A stretch of DNA of 64,000 nucleotides from positions 47,657,910-47,721,909 of the forward strand of contig CM039464.1 of assembly GCA_022414725.1 (NCBI GenBank), written 5' to 3'. Positions within the stretch are counted from its first letter, which is position 1, and each line of letters opens with the position of its first letter. The position numbers were made by a program, and so were the translations under genes. The notes below the pieces were generated by a model that saw nothing but the letters and a program-made list of their open reading frames with translations, was not told the origin of the DNA and did not search any database. Positions 1 through 10,431 of this stretch are shown in pieces. This stretch comes from Microglena sp. YARC (lineage: Eukaryota > Chlorophyta > Chlorophyceae > Chlamydomonadales > Chlamydomonadaceae).

Positions 1-165
1 AAGGTGCGGGGTGTGAATCCCTACGGGTGCGCTTAAGTGTTTTCGGTTGCTGTCAACCGTCATGGTAGCGTTGTCCAAGTAAGGTAGCAGCCCGTTCTCT
101 ACCACCGTAAGACGGGGCTCCCATAATACCATGCCCCACCAGGCGCTATCATTACTTTTTGCCAT
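1..165 (-). repeat. Dispersed repeat family G, copy at window edge
   Basis: Read on the minus strand, this stretch (CGCCTGGTGGGGC motif, then an arm ending in GGTTGACA) matches 45808-45935 and a truncated copy near 58547-58610 on the plus strand. It is a dispersed repeat of at least 125 bp with no open reading frame that I can support. Its function is unknown. Confidence 0.55.
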
Positions 166-369
166 CTTTTATGTGTAGCAGCTTCTAGGCGGACTATCCA
201 GCTAAACCTACAGCAACCTGGTGCCCGGGGAGCTAACATCATTTGTCCAGCACTGCTGATATGCTGCTGCTTCGCGTCCTTTCTGGCATCTCTGCCCACT
301 CTGGCGCACCACCCTTGCTCCGAAGCCATTTGGTCATAACCCTGCAAGCAAAGACAGTTTTTTTCAAAT

Positions 370-905
370 CTGAAAGTGATTTTTCCTAACTGCATGGTTT
401 TAGGCCTCCTCCAGGGACAGCGTTTCAATAGCTTTTATAGCTTTTAAGGGCCATTTAGGTCTAAACAAACATTTTAAGATAATTTGTATAGCGGCAATTT
501 GGGCCAAAACAGGGTCAAAAGTAGCGATCCCTATATATAGCGGGGGGGGGGGGGAAATCCCTGCAAGCAAAGCAAACAGATGAGGTGCACACTGGCCGAA
601 TAGTGAGTTCATTCATTCATGGAAGCAAAGACAGTTTTTTTTCAAATCTGAAAGTGGGTTTTTCCTAACTTCATGGTTTTAGGCCTCCTCCAGGGACAGC
701 GTTTTAATAGTTTTTCATAGCTTTTAGGGCCATTTAGGGCAAAAAAACGGTTTTTAATGCAATTTTTATGACAGCGATTTGGGTAAAAACGGGGTCAAAA
801 GTAGCGATCGCTATTAAATAGCGGGGGAAATTCATGGCAAGCAGAGCTAGCAAGCAGATGAGGTGCACACTGGCCGAATAGCAAATTCATTAATTCATGG
901 CCTGA
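370..905. repeat. Two-copy tandem duplication, about 280 bp unit
   Basis: Two diverged copies share the block AGGCCTCCTCCAGGGACAG (402 and 681), a GTAGCGATC segment, a poly-G tract and the end ATGAGGTGCACACTGGCCG. I see no convincing gene in it. Confidence 0.75.
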
Positions 906-1022
906 AACTGGCCTGAATCGTGTATCTATAATGAATAGCCTGTCGATGACAATGTACTGTGACCAGCCAATCAATCAATCTATCATTTATTGATTGATTG
1001 TCTTGTAAATATTACTACATCA

Positions 1023-1352
1023 CATAGCTTCTCTTTTTGGCTACAAGCAGCAGCTTTTACACAGCTCCCTGAGCCAGCAACTGGGGTAAGCCCCACGATT
1101 TCAGCAGTGCTGGAAAGACAATTCTGACAGCTTCTACAGCTGCACTGCATGCCATAGGTTGGGCTCGGTAGCAAGCCAGGGGAGCTGCCTAGAAGCTGCT
1201 GCTGCACTGCATGGCCATAGGTTGGGCTTGGTAGCAAGCCAGGGGAGCTGCCTAGAAGCTGCTGCTGCACTACATGGCCATAGGTTTGGCTCGGTTGCAA
1301 GCCAGGAGAGCTGCCTAGAAGCTGCTGCTGGTAGCTGAAAGGAAAAGCTATG
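1023..1352. mobile_element. hAT-type MITE with internal 63-bp expansion
   Basis: The ends CATAGCTTCTC and AAAGCTATG form terminal inverted repeats that match the better preserved element at 1736-1938. Inside, a 63-bp unit (GCCATAGGTTGGGCTCGGTA start) that includes part of the right arm is repeated about three times. The flanking 8-mers match only partly, so the target-site duplication has decayed. It has no coding capacity. Confidence 0.65.
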
Positions 1353-1423
1353 ATTAATCAATTAACCAATGAATGAATTAGTTAATTCACTACCAGTATT
1401 AATAACGACCAATGTTATATTGG

Positions 1424-1605
1424 TAGGGACCGGCACATCATATTATGTTGACCTAAGGCGTGTATGATATCATATGACATCATACAAATTGCATCATATG
1501 ATACTGTATATAAATGGTAAGTTTGGCCTAGTCAGACTACTAGCATCATATGATACCATACGATGCCATGATATCATATTGCCGCTTCCTATCTATTGGT
1601 ACCCA
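1424..1605. mobile_element. Palindromic MITE family B
   Basis: The left end GGGACCGGCACATCATAT and the right end ATCATATTGCCGCTTCC are inverted copies of each other, and the interior is AT-rich with many CATATGAT palindromes. Related copies lie at about 7766-7892 and 10870-11010. TATTGGTA occurs close to both sides but is offset on the right by a few bases, so a target-site duplication is only possible. No gene is carried. Confidence 0.5.
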
Positions 1606-1735
1606 TGTACGTCTCCTTCTGAGAAGTGTGACTTGATCCTTCATTTGTTTCCTGTGTTCGTGCGGCTTCGGTCTGACTGATGCTCATGACAGACCACTCG
1701 GACGAGACAACCCCCATATCATTCGGGGAAGTGGC

Positions 1736-1938
1736 CATAGCTTTTCCTTTCAGCTACGAGCAGCAGCTTCTAGGCAGCTCCCTGAGCCAGCCACTGGGCC
1801 AAGCACCAAGATGACATCAGTGCAGGAAAGCTGCCTGTCTGAGCTTCAAGGTGCAATAGGTTGCTTCAGGTTTGGCTGACTAGCCAGTCAGGTGAGCTGC
1901 CTAGAAGCTGGTGCTCGTAGCTAAAAAGGAAAGCTATG
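1736..1938. mobile_element. hAT-type MITE with perfect 8-bp TSD (family A)
   Basis: This 203-bp element starts CATAGCTTTTCCTTTCAGC and ends with the inverse. The inverted arms of about 50 bp include AGCAGCTTCTAGGCAGCTC. It is flanked on both sides by the identical 8-mer GAAGTGGC (1728-1735 and 1939-1946). An 8-bp duplication plus terminal inverted repeats is the signature of the hAT superfamily. It has no open reading frame and is a non-autonomous copy. Sister copies with their own 8-bp duplications are at 43364-43576 and 58647-58849. Confidence 0.85.
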
Positions 1939-2039
1939 GAAGTGGCTGAAATGCGGAACATGTGCGAACGGCATTTAGGCATGCGATGGTCCCTTTATGA
2001 CGTGGCATGTTAGACTTGTCTCATGCGCTTGAGTTTAAA

Positions 2040-2345
2040 TACTCACGTAGGCACCTTTTTGGCGGAGCCCCCCCTTTTGGGGGGCGGGAGCCCCCAGGGT
2101 CACCGCGTTGTCAATTTGAAGCGAGGTCCTAACTGTCTTGTAAACCCTGGCTTTGGTCCGCTGCACTTGATTCTTTTGAAACCTGTCGCTCCAATAGCCA
2201 ACACCATCCACCAGTTTTCGCTTCGCTTGCGACGCCTCAGACTTGTTTTCTTGAACGCCACTGGGTCGCATTTCCGTTACTGCATGACGACGCATGGGTT
2301 TGGCGCTGCCCCCCGAACCCCCCGGGCTCCGCCATGCGATGGCTA
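2040..2345. repeat. GC-rich dispersed element E
   Basis: The block GGCGGAGCCCCC...GGGAGCCCCCAGGGTCACC and the following tract with ACCTGTCGCTCC and CGACGCATGGGT recur, in both orientations and in pieces, near 10553-10835, 41040-41290, 48040-48140, 48890-48935, 60655-60790 and 62960-63160. The copy shows internal G/C palindromes. It is probably a short transposon, but I could not define its ends. Confidence 0.5.
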
Positions 2346-2542
2346 AACTATAATCCTGAGATCAGGCTTGACTAGCCCAAGTAGCTACTCAACCTGGCCT
2401 ACCCCAATCCGAAATTAAAAACACTGCATTCAGGTGTCCTGCTATTGTGAGAGGTGCATTTCCTTTTTTCTGTCCCTGTCTTCACTTGAACCAAGCTGGA
2501 TTGAAGAAAAATCATTACTATTATCCATTGTCTATCTCCCCA

Positions 2543-2606
2543 TCACTTTATCTATCTATCTATCTATCTATCCATCTATTTATCTATCTATCTATCTATC
2601 CATCCA
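2543..2606. repeat. (TATC)n microsatellite
   Basis: A run of TATC tetranucleotides with a few CATC variants. No gene is visible here. Confidence 0.9.
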
Positions 2607-2670
2607 CCGGTCTCTTTCTCTCCCTACCCCCCACAAACATATTTTTATGATACGTGATTATGTTCGTGTC

Positions 2671-3150
2671 GCTCACCATTTGGTTATGTTACTGCCAAAG
2701 ACGGCAAGCAGCCTTAAAGGCTGGAGCCATGTAACAAAGTTCAAGTTCAAGCTCACCATTTGGTTATGTTACTGCCCAAGACGGCAAGCAGCTTCAAAGG
2801 CTGGAGCCATGTAACAAAGTTCAAATTCAAGCTCACCATTTGGTTGTGTTACTGCCGAAGATGGCAAGCAGCCTTACAGGATAGAGCCATGTAACAAAGT
2901 TCAAATTCAAGCTCACCATTTGGTTGTGTTACTGCCGAAGATGGCAAGCAGCCTTACAGGATAGAGCCATGTAACAAAGTTCAAATTCAAGCTCACCATT
3001 TGGTTGTGTTACTGCCGAAGATGGCAAACAGCCTTACAGGATAGAGCCATGTAACAAAGTTCAAATTCAAGCTCACCATTTGGTTGTGTTACTGCCGAAG
3101 ATGGCAAACAGCCTTACAGGATAGAGCCATGTAACAAAGTTCAAGTTTAA
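2671..3150. repeat. 80-bp tandem repeat, six copies, from element D
   Basis: GCTCACCATTTGG recurs exactly every 80 bp (2671, 2751, 2831, 2911, 2991) with a variant at 3071. Each unit contains TACTGCC(A/G)AAGA(C/T)GGCAA and GGAGCCATGTAACAAAGTTCAA, which are the core of dispersed element D (for example 13349-13416). This is a tandem amplification of a short dispersed element. Confidence 0.85.
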
Positions 3151-3204
3151 GCTCACCATTTAGTCCCATTCTCGACGGGGCGGCCCCCATGCAGGGCGTG
3201 AGCA

Positions 3205-3435
3205 TGTACGTGGGAGATAGGTAGGTAGGTGGCTAGGTAGATGGCTAGGTATGTGGGTAGGTAGGTAGGTCGGTAGGTAGATTTGTGTGTAGGAAGGTGG
3301 CTAGGTATATATGTGTGTAGGTAGGTGGCTAGGTAGATGTATAGGTATGTAGGTGGGTAGGTAGGTAGGTAGATATGTGTGTAGGTAGGTGGCTAGGTAG
3401 ATGGATAGGTATGTGGGTAGGTAGGTGTGTGGTTA
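3205..3435. repeat. (GGTA)n-rich degenerate microsatellite
   Basis: GTAGGTAGGTGGCTAGGTAGAT-type repeats, G+T rich on the plus strand. It is bracketed by two copies of GCTCACCATTTAGTCCCATT (3151 and 3470), so it seems to have grown inside a duplicated repeat. Confidence 0.8.
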
Positions 3436-3644
3436 TGAATGTGGTTATGTGGTTATTTAATGTATTCAAGCTCACCATTTAGTCCCATTCTTGACGGGGC
3501 AGCCCCCATGCAGGGCATGAGAGTCGATATCTCCATCGGGTGTAGTACTCCAGAAGAAGATCGCATCACCTTGCCTCGGTGCGTATGTAAAGCTTCCATC
3601 TGCAAAGCGGAAGTTACTTGAAGGTGATCACATTACATAAGATA

Positions 3645-3717
3645 GTGAAATAATAATAATAATAATAATAACAATCTGATAATAATCTGATAATAATAAT
3701 AATAATCATAATAATAA
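3645..3717. repeat. (AAT)n microsatellite
   Basis: A stretch of AATAATAAT with interruptions. Confidence 0.85.
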
Positions 3718-3782
3718 TCAATTATAGTATTAAAAAATCAGATTTGATCATACCGTACTGTTCTCAAAAGTTTACCATAAAA

Positions 3783-3955
3783 GTGAGAAGAGGGCAAACA
3801 GACAGGCGAAGAAAAGTGGGCAGGGTAGCCAAGGGGTAACCAGAAAAGTGGAAAGTGGGCAAACAGACAGGCGAAGAAAAGTGGGAAGTGGGCAGGGTAG
3901 CCAAGGGGTAACCAGAAAAATGGGAAGTGGGCAAGGAGACAGGCGAGCAAACAAA
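3783..3955. repeat. Minisatellite, about 70-bp unit
   Basis: AAGTGGG, GACAGGCGA and GGGTAGCCAAGGGGTAACC blocks occur two to three times. A (TCAAG)n stretch follows at 4003-4048. No coding signal is supported. Confidence 0.7.
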
Positions 3956-4095
3956 TAAGCGTGCAAGTAGAATAGCCAGACACATGCTCAAGGGGTGAAG
4001 TCAAGTCAAGTCAAGGCAATTCAAGTCGAGTCAAGTCAAGTCAAGTGCCACATCAAATGTTGCATCATTCATTGAAGTTTGACTGGTTCACTCAC

Positions 4096-4253
4096 CTTCA
4101 CAGTTTCTCCAGTCCTCAATCTCGCTTCGGTCAGCTCCATCGTTGCCACCTTTCGTTGCGTTGCCAACACACTCAGCCAATTTTCCGCGTCGCTTGCAAC
4201 GCTGCATAGGACTTGTCCCATGTCAGGTGCCAACTCAAATATTGTATCATTCA
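4096..4253 (-). CDS. Unrecognised protein, internal exon, copy 1 of tandem exon array
   Basis: On the minus strand this unit reads NDTIFELAPDMGQVLCSVAS, then DAENWLSVLATQRKVATMEL, then TEARLRTGETVK. It ends in a strong donor (AAG|GTGAGT) and starts after a possible acceptor CTTCAG. The peptide looks like a helical, charged protein segment, but I do not recognise the family. The same exon is repeated at 4278-4435 and 4460-4617 with a period of exactly 182 bp. The spacer between copies would be only 24 nt, bounded by GTGAGT and CAG. Because 182 is not a multiple of 3, reading through without splicing shifts frame. Neighbouring exons of this gene were not identified; it lies downstream of P4H on the same strand. 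Confidence 0.45.
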
Positions 4254-4277
4254 CTGAAGGAATACTGGTTCACTCAC

Positions 4278-4435
4278 CTTCACAGTTTCTCCAGTCCTCA
4301 ATCTCGCTTCGGTCAGCTCCATCGTTGCCACCTTTCGTTCTGTTGCCAACACACTCCTCCAATTTTCCGCGTCACTTGCAACGCTGCATAGGACTTGTCC
4401 CATGTCAGGTGCCAACTCAAATATTGTATCATTCA
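4278..4435 (-). CDS. Unrecognised protein, internal exon, copy 2 of tandem exon array
   Basis: An intact second copy of the 4096-4253 exon. It differs by a few substitutions (W-R for W-L after DAEN, ATER for ATQR). It keeps the open frame and the AAG|GTGAGT donor. Either of these two copies could be the spliced one. Confidence 0.4.
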
Positions 4436-4459
4436 CTGATGGAAGACTGGCTAACTCAC

Positions 4460-4668
4460 CTTCACAGTTTCTCCAGTCCTCAATCTCGCTTCGGTCAGCT
4501 CCATCGTAGCCACCTTTCGTTCTGTTGCCAACACACTCCGCTAATTTTCCGCGTCACTTGCAACGCTGCATAGGACTTGTCCCATGTCAGGTGCCAACTC
4601 AAATATTGTATCATTCACTGAAGGAAGACTGGTTCACTCACCTTCACAGTTTCTCCAGTCCTCAATCT
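4460..4668 (-). pseudogene. Third (broken) and fourth (partial) copies of the tandem exon
   Basis: Copy 3 (4460-4617) carries TAG in place of the Trp codon that follows DAEN, and its donor region has GTTAG in place of GTGAG (plus strand CTAACTCACC). Copy 4 is only the donor end (4642-4668) and then diverges into unrelated sequence. These appear to be decayed members of the array. Confidence 0.5.
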
Positions 4669-4904
4669 CCCGCGAGCCCCCTGCAATCAGACGTGAATTA
4701 TGTTAAGTTTGGTGTGTTGTGGCATACCCAACACTCTGATCAGAACTGCACAAATTGAGTGTGACGTGCCCCCTGCCCCCACCACATGCCTTCTTCACCC
4801 CACTCCCTCACCCTCCACCCCCATCCCACCCCTTATGCAAATGCAGATCAACTGTCAGTAGGCGAGATGCCAGCAGAGCAGCGGCATGCACAAATCAAAG
4901 CTAG

Positions 4905-5060
4905 ACTTTGAGAGCAAAACTTTGAGAGAAAAAACTTTGAGAGAAAAGCTTTGAGAGAAAAGCTTTGAGAGAAAAACTTTGAGAGAAAAACTTTGAGAGA
5001 AAAAACTTTGAGAGAAAAAACTGTGAGAGAAAAACTTTGAGAGAAAAACTTTGAGAGTAA
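4905..5060. repeat. Short tandem repeat, about 15-bp unit
   Basis: ACTTTGAGAGAAAA repeats about ten times with length variation. No gene is seen between 4680 and 6390. Confidence 0.85.
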
Positions 5061-5149
5061 AGAAACAGTCACCCTCAAGTCAGCAATTTAGTCAACCCCA
5101 ACAAATTGAGTGTGTTGAGCCCCCTGCAAATCAACCAGGCAAGAAGTGG

Positions 5150-6125
5150 GTGGTTCAGACCACAGACCACAGTCTACGTACAGCACACCACAGAGCATAG
5201 AGCGCAATCCACAGACAGCAGGCCATAGTTACAGCATACCACAAATCACTGAGCACAATTCACACACAGCAGAGCACAGAGCACAGACCGCTTACAGCAG
5301 AGCACAGAGCACAATTCACAAACAGCAGACCACAGTCCACAGTTACAGCATACCACAGACCATAGAGAACAATCCGCACACTGCGGATCACAATCCACAC
5401 ACAGAATACTACAATCCACACTTTCAGCAGAGCATAGAGCATAGAGCACAATCCACACACAGCAGACCACAGTCCACACGTGCAGCATACCACAGAGCAT
5501 AGAGCACAATCTGCACACAGCGGATCACAATCCACACACAGAATACTACAATCCACACTTTCAGCAGAGCACAGAGCATAGAGCACAATCCACACACAGC
5601 ATACCAGAGTCCACACGTGCAGCAGAGCATAGAGCATAGAGCACAATCCACTGACAGCAGACCACAGTTATAGCATACCACAAAGCATAGCGCACAATCC
5701 TAACACAGCAGCCCACAGTCCACTTACAGCAGAGCACAGAGCATAGAGCACAATCCACACACAGCAGACCACAGCCCACACGTGCAGCAGAGCAAAGACC
5801 ATAGAGCACAATCCACACACAGCAGACCACTGTCCACACGTGCAGCAGAACACAGACCATAGAGCACAATCCACACACAGCAGACCACTGTCCACACGTG
5901 CAGCAGAGCACAGACCATAGAGCACAATCCACACACAGCAGACCACTGTCCACACGTGCAGCAGAGCACAAACCATAGAGCACAATCCACACACAGCAGA
6001 CCGCTGTCCACACGTGCAGCAGAGCAAAGACCATAGAGCACAATCCACACACAGCAGACCACTGTCCACACGTGCAGCAGAGCACAGACCATAGAGCACA
6101 ATCCACACACAGCAGACCACGATCC
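5150..6125. repeat. 58-bp minisatellite, about 16 copies
   Basis: CACACGTGCAGCAGAGC recurs every 58 bp in the right half (5779, 5837, 5895 and on). More diverged units with ACAGTTACAGCATACCACA fill the left half. The long Cys-rich open frames across it are frame products of the repeat, not a gene. Confidence 0.9.
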
Positions 6126-6391
6126 ACAGACGACAGACATCAAAGGAGTGCCAACAGACGAATCAAGAAAACAAAGGCGTACAACAAAAACAGGTAGTGG
6201 GTGTACCATGGATGCCTGCTGCGCTGGGGCAGGGCAGGGAAGGTAGGGAAGGGCTCTGTTCCTATTGTGCGCGATGCATCGTAAATCGAGCGTCCCGGTG
6301 CGACTAGATGCAACCCAAACTCCCCCCAGTGTAATCCAAACAAACCTATTCAGGACTGAATCAACATCATTGTTGTGTTTCTTTTGTTCCT

Positions 6392-6546
6392 ATGTCCTCT
6401 GTCCCACTGGGCTACGTTTCGCCAGAATCTGATGATGATGATGATGATGATGACATTTTTCTTGGAGCCCTACTAGACTCCTTATGTGCTGGAGGCTTAA
6501 CGGAGCCAAAGGGGACTTATGAACATCATGCAAACATCAAATCTGG
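6392..6546 (+). other. Possible coding segment with Asp run, not recognised
   Basis: An open frame starts MSSVPLGYVSPES and continues with eight Asp residues (GAT repeats) and then IFLGALLDSLCAGG. A polypyrimidine stretch ending in CGCCAG lies just upstream of the GAT run and could be an acceptor. It runs straight into the 40-bp satellite at 6547. This is weak evidence for a plus-strand exon; it may be chance. Confidence 0.2.
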
Positions 6547-7018
6547 TCACATGCGATGGCTACGCCCTGGGACCCCCCTAATCTGGTCACATGCGATGGC
6601 TACGTCCTGGGACCCCCCTAATCTGGCCACATGCGATGGCTACGCCCTGGGACCCCCCTAATCTGGCCACATGCGATGGCTACGCCCTGGGACCCCCCTA
6701 ATCTGGTCACATGCGATGGCTACGCCCTGGGACCCCCCTAATCTGGTCACATGCGATGGCTACGTCCTGGGACCCCCCTAATCTGGCCACATGCGATGGC
6801 TACGTCCTGGGACCCCCCTAATCTGGCCACATGCGATGGCTATGCCCTGGGACCCCCCTAATCTGGTCACATGCGATGGCTACGCCCTGGGACCCCCCTA
6901 ATCTGGTCACATGCGATGGCTACGCCCTCGGACCCCCCTAATCTGGTCACATGCGATGGCTACGCCCTGGGACCCCCCTAATCTGGTCACATGCGATGGC
7001 TACGTCCTGGGACCCCGC
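6547..7018. repeat. 40-bp satellite, 12 copies
   Basis: The unit ATGCGATGGCTACGCCCTGG plus GACCCCCCTAATCTGGTCAC repeats about 12 times with very few changes (T/C and G/T at fixed sites). The near-identity points to recent expansion. The ATGCGATGGCTA start also occurs at the end of GC-rich element E (2332-2344), a possible seed. Confidence 0.95.
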
Positions 7019-7040
7019 TTCACGCTACATGACAGGTGCT

Positions 7041-7415
7041 ACACACTGCACTGGTAGAGAATGCTCTGCTGGCAAGCAGGCGGACACATCCAGCATAGCC
7101 CCACCAGCGCTAACAAGCTCACTCACCCACCACCTGCACCCACCACACCCACCACTACAAAACACTCAAGCCTTAGACTTACCTCGCACCAGCTTTAATA
7201 GCAGAGAATGCTCTGCTGGCAAGCAGGCGGACACATCCAGCATAGCCCCACCAGCACTAACAAGCTCACTCACCCACCACCACCATCCATCACACCCACC
7301 ACCACAAAACACTCAAGCCTTAGACTTACCTCGCACCAGCTTTAATAGCAGAGAATGCTCTGCTGGCAAGCAGGCGGACACATCCAGACGGAAAGGTGTG
7401 TCACTCAGCGGTGAA
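7041..7415 (-). CDS. Unrecognised exon with tandemly copied donor end
   Basis: On the minus strand a frame DTPFRLDVSACLPAEHSLLL followed by KLVR ends in GCGAG|GTAAGT, a consensus donor. The donor end repeats with a period of 147 bp: complete copies around 7190 and 7337, and a copy lacking the donor at 7058-7100. The acceptor is uncertain (possibly TTTCACCGCTGAG near 7408). I do not recognise the peptide; another frame (LLASRAFSAIKAGA) is also open, so the reading frame is not settled. It could belong to the same minus-strand gene as the exons near 4.1-4.6 kb. Confidence 0.3.
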
Positions 7416-7439
7416 AATGAAAATGACGTGCCCCACCAC

Positions 7440-7720
7440 CACGCACAAACACACCACCACCACGTTAACCACCACCACACATACCACCACCACTACACAC
7501 CCCACCACCACGCATACCACCACCACCACGCACACCACCACCGCTACGCATACCACCACCACCACCACGCACACCACCACCACCACCACGCACACCACCA
7601 CCACCACCACGCACACCACCACCAGCACCACGCACCACCACCACCACCACCACCACGCATACCACCACCACCACGCACACCACCGCCACCACCACCACCA
7701 GGCACACCACCATTTGTATT
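7440..7720. repeat. (CCA/CAC)n trinucleotide array
   Basis: CACCACCACGCA-type repeats fill this stretch. His-rich and Val-rich frames here are low-complexity artefacts. Confidence 0.9.
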
Positions 7721-7765
7721 GGGGGCATTAATACAAATAACTTGGTGCACCCCACCTACCATAAG

Positions 7766-7892
7766 AGACCGGCATATCATATGATAACATACAAATTGAA
7801 TCATGTATTCAAATTATCTTTTGTATGAATGGTAACTTTGGCCTAGTCAGACTGCTGGATATCATTTGATATCATATTGCCATTTCCTACAA
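7766..7892. mobile_element. MITE family B copy
   Basis: The start GAGACCGGCATATCATATGA and end ATCATATTGCCATTTCCTAC match the inverted ends of 1424-1605. The shared interior includes TTTGGCCTAGTCAGACT. No coding capacity. Confidence 0.5.
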
Positions 7893-7924
7893 GTGAGACG
7901 TACTCACATTTCCTCTGTTACTTG

Positions 7925-8075
7925 GGCTGACACAGACAGACACAAAAGGCAGAAAGGTACAGACTGGCGCAGACACACAGACAGGCACAGGCAGGCACAC
8001 AGACACACGGACAGGCACAGACAGGCACACAGACACAGACAGGCTGACAGACTCACAGACAGGGACACAGACAGG
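7925..8075. repeat. CACAGACAGG-type minisatellite
   Basis: Repeats of about 10 bp (GACACACAGACAGGCACAG). It ends near another family B-like end (TCATATTGCCGTTCCCTACC) at about 8084-8103. Confidence 0.8.
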
Positions 8076-8207
8076 GACATGTCATATTGCCGTTCCCTAC
8101 CTACCATTGATGCCTTCTTTTTTGAAAACCGTCTCCCCTCCCTCTGTGACATCGCTAAGGTAGGCCAGAATAGTCAAAACGCGCTGGCTGCGCTGTGGAC
8201 CAAACTC

Positions 8208-8470
8208 CTACATGGCAGTGTTGTTTATTTCAGATGTATTGTTTTTTTCAATATTGAGTGGATGGTTGGTAGACCTCGGGATTTATGGCGTGGGCCTGGC
8301 ATGGGTCAAAACACAAAATCCTGCATGGCAGTGCTTTTTGGTTCAGATTTGTTGTACTTTTCAATCTTGAACGGATGGTTGGTAGACCTCGGCATTTATG
8401 ACGTGAGCCTGGCATGAGTCAAAACACGAAATCCTGCATGGCAGTGCTGTTTAGTTCAGATTTATGGCCT
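8208..8470. repeat. 113-bp tandem repeat, 2.5 copies
   Basis: CTGCATGGCAGTG recurs at 8208 (variant), 8321 and 8434. Two long poly-G tracts follow at about 8491-8512 and 8643-8664. I see no gene from 8470 to 9570, only simple repeats and unique filler. Confidence 0.85.
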
Positions 8471-8869
8471 GGCATTTATGGCCTGGCATCAGGGGGGGGG
8501 GGGGGGGGGGGGCAACTTCTAACCAAAATGACCCCATCGTCCAACTTTGTAGATATTGTAGAGAGGATGAAGAATCCGGTTTTGTTTCTTGATTTGGCCT
8601 AGTAGAAAAAAAGTAATGGTCCTCCTAAGTTTTGGGCCGCAGGGGGGGGGGGGGGGGGGGGGGGTCCAGGAAAAAATCTGACATTTTCAAAAAAATAAGG
8701 TACTTTCCAGCCGCTTTTCCAGGCACTTTTTTTCTAGCCCTCAGAATGACATGGGAGTGGAACTAGGGTGTTCTTCTACTTAATACCAGTCCAAAAATGC
8801 TATTGGGAGAGAGACCCACCACATATTTTGCCCAGGGCACATGGGTGGGGTGTGGGGTGGGGGCTCCAG

Positions 8870-8873
<4 letters not shown>

Positions 8874-8931
<58 letters not shown>

Positions 8932-8932
8932 C
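8874..8932. repeat. (CT)n microsatellite
   Basis: About 25 CT dinucleotides followed by CTTTCTCTCTCCCTCTCTCC. Confidence 0.95.
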
Positions 8933-9577
8933 CTCTCTCCACACACAACGCCCTAACCAGCACTTGTACAACGACGTACAGAGCGAGACCTCATTCTTAT
9001 TTTTCCTTTCCCGTCACTGTGCGTCTGTTTTCTTTCTGGTGACTAGTTGACTAGTAGGCACATTAGGGGAAAAGGGGCCCTGACCCCCAAGCCCCACCAA
9101 ACAATGTAACATTGATGATGATGATTTTCTATGTTTCAAACATTCCTAATGGTCTCTAGACCAACCTGAATGGATAGGCCTTTGAAAATCCTGTAAAATG
9201 AGCCTAATTAGACACCATTACACTAAGTGGTGGCTGAGATAGTGACTGTACAGTGGGTTCCGGAGCCGGGGGGGGGGGGGGGGGGTCTGCAGAAGGGTGC
9301 CTCAGCACTTTTGGGGGATGGGGTCTTTCACTTTTTTTGCCCTCCCCTTGCCTGCAAAGGATCAAAACCAACCTGTTTATGATCAGTTTTTATTTCAGAT
9401 TTATGTAGGCCAGGTTGAGTAGCTACTTGTAGGGAACGGCAACTAATATTAGGGTTTGAACAACTAACATTAACTCATATTGTTACAGTGTCACAATAAT
9501 ACTAATTTTTCAAATAAATTCAAAATTGTGGTGAATAAAACTAGTAAAATAATAGTAGGCCCTTATTTGGGCCTAAT

Positions 9578-10380
9578 AATAACAACAACAACCGGTGAAT
9601 CAACTGTCGACTTACCCTTCAAAAATGACCACAGCAAGACATGACTAATAACAACAACAACAACCGGTGAATCAACTGTCGACTTACCCTTCAAAAATGA
9701 CCACAGCAAGACATGACTAATAACAACAACAACCGGTGAATCAACTGTCGACTTACCCTTCAAAAATGACCACAGCAAGACATGACTAATAACAACAACA
9801 ACCGGTGAATCAACCGTCGACTTACCCTTCAAAAATGACCACAGCAAGACATGACTAATAACAACAACAACCGGTGAATCAACTGTCGACTTACCCTTCA
9901 AAAATGACCACAGCAAGACATGACTAATAACAACAACAACCGGTGAATCAACTGTCGACTTACCCTTCAAAAATGACCACAGCAAGACATAACTAATAAC
10001 AACAACAACCGGTAAATCAACTGTCGACTTACCCTTCAAAAATGACCACAGCAAGACATGACTAATAACAACAATAACAACAACAACCGGTAAATCAACT
10101 GTCGACTTACCCTTCAGAAATGACCACAGCAAGACATGACTAATAACAACAACAACAACAACCGGTAAATCAACTGTCCACTTACCCTTCAGAAATGACC
10201 ACAGCAAGACATAACTAATAACAACAACAACAACAACCGGTAAATCAACTGTCGATTTAACCTTCAAAAATGACCACAGCAAGTCATGACTAATAACAAC
10301 AACAACAACGACCGATAAATCAATTGGCGACTTACCCTTCAAAAATGACCACAGCAAGACATGACTAATAACAGCAACAA
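9578..10380 (-). CDS. P4H: Tandem micro-exon-like array, possible P4H exon 5 (11 copies)
   Basis: A unit of about 66-75 bp repeats 11 times. On the minus strand each unit contains an acceptor-like TTGTTGTTGTTATTAG, then 29 nt, then a consensus donor GTAAGTC. The 29 nt read SCLAVVIFEG in the phase left by P4H exon 4 (phase 0). This hydrophobic strand could correspond to the RLATVLLYL-type strand that follows the HxD motif in P4H enzymes, but the match is loose and about eight residues would be missing. The unit at about 10320-10366 lies closest to exon 4. The alternative is that this is purely a minisatellite that carries splice-like motifs. All copies keep both motifs, which is unusual for neutral repeats. 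Confidence 0.35.
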
Positions 10381-10431
10381 GCCGATTCCGTTGTTATTTT
10401 ACCAGTGCATGACAACAATAGAAACACACAC

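Noticed and set aside
5150..6210. Long Cys/Trp/Val-rich open frames on the minus strand
   Set aside because: They follow the 58-bp repeat in all three frames and match no protein pattern; all frames are open because the unit lacks stops.
7058..7400. A continuation of P4H in the 7.2-kb exon
   Set aside because: The peptide has none of the EEGGET, second-His or Lys motifs of the P4H C-terminus.
7440..7760. His-, Thr- and Val-rich frames
   Set aside because: They are products of a (CCA)n trinucleotide array.
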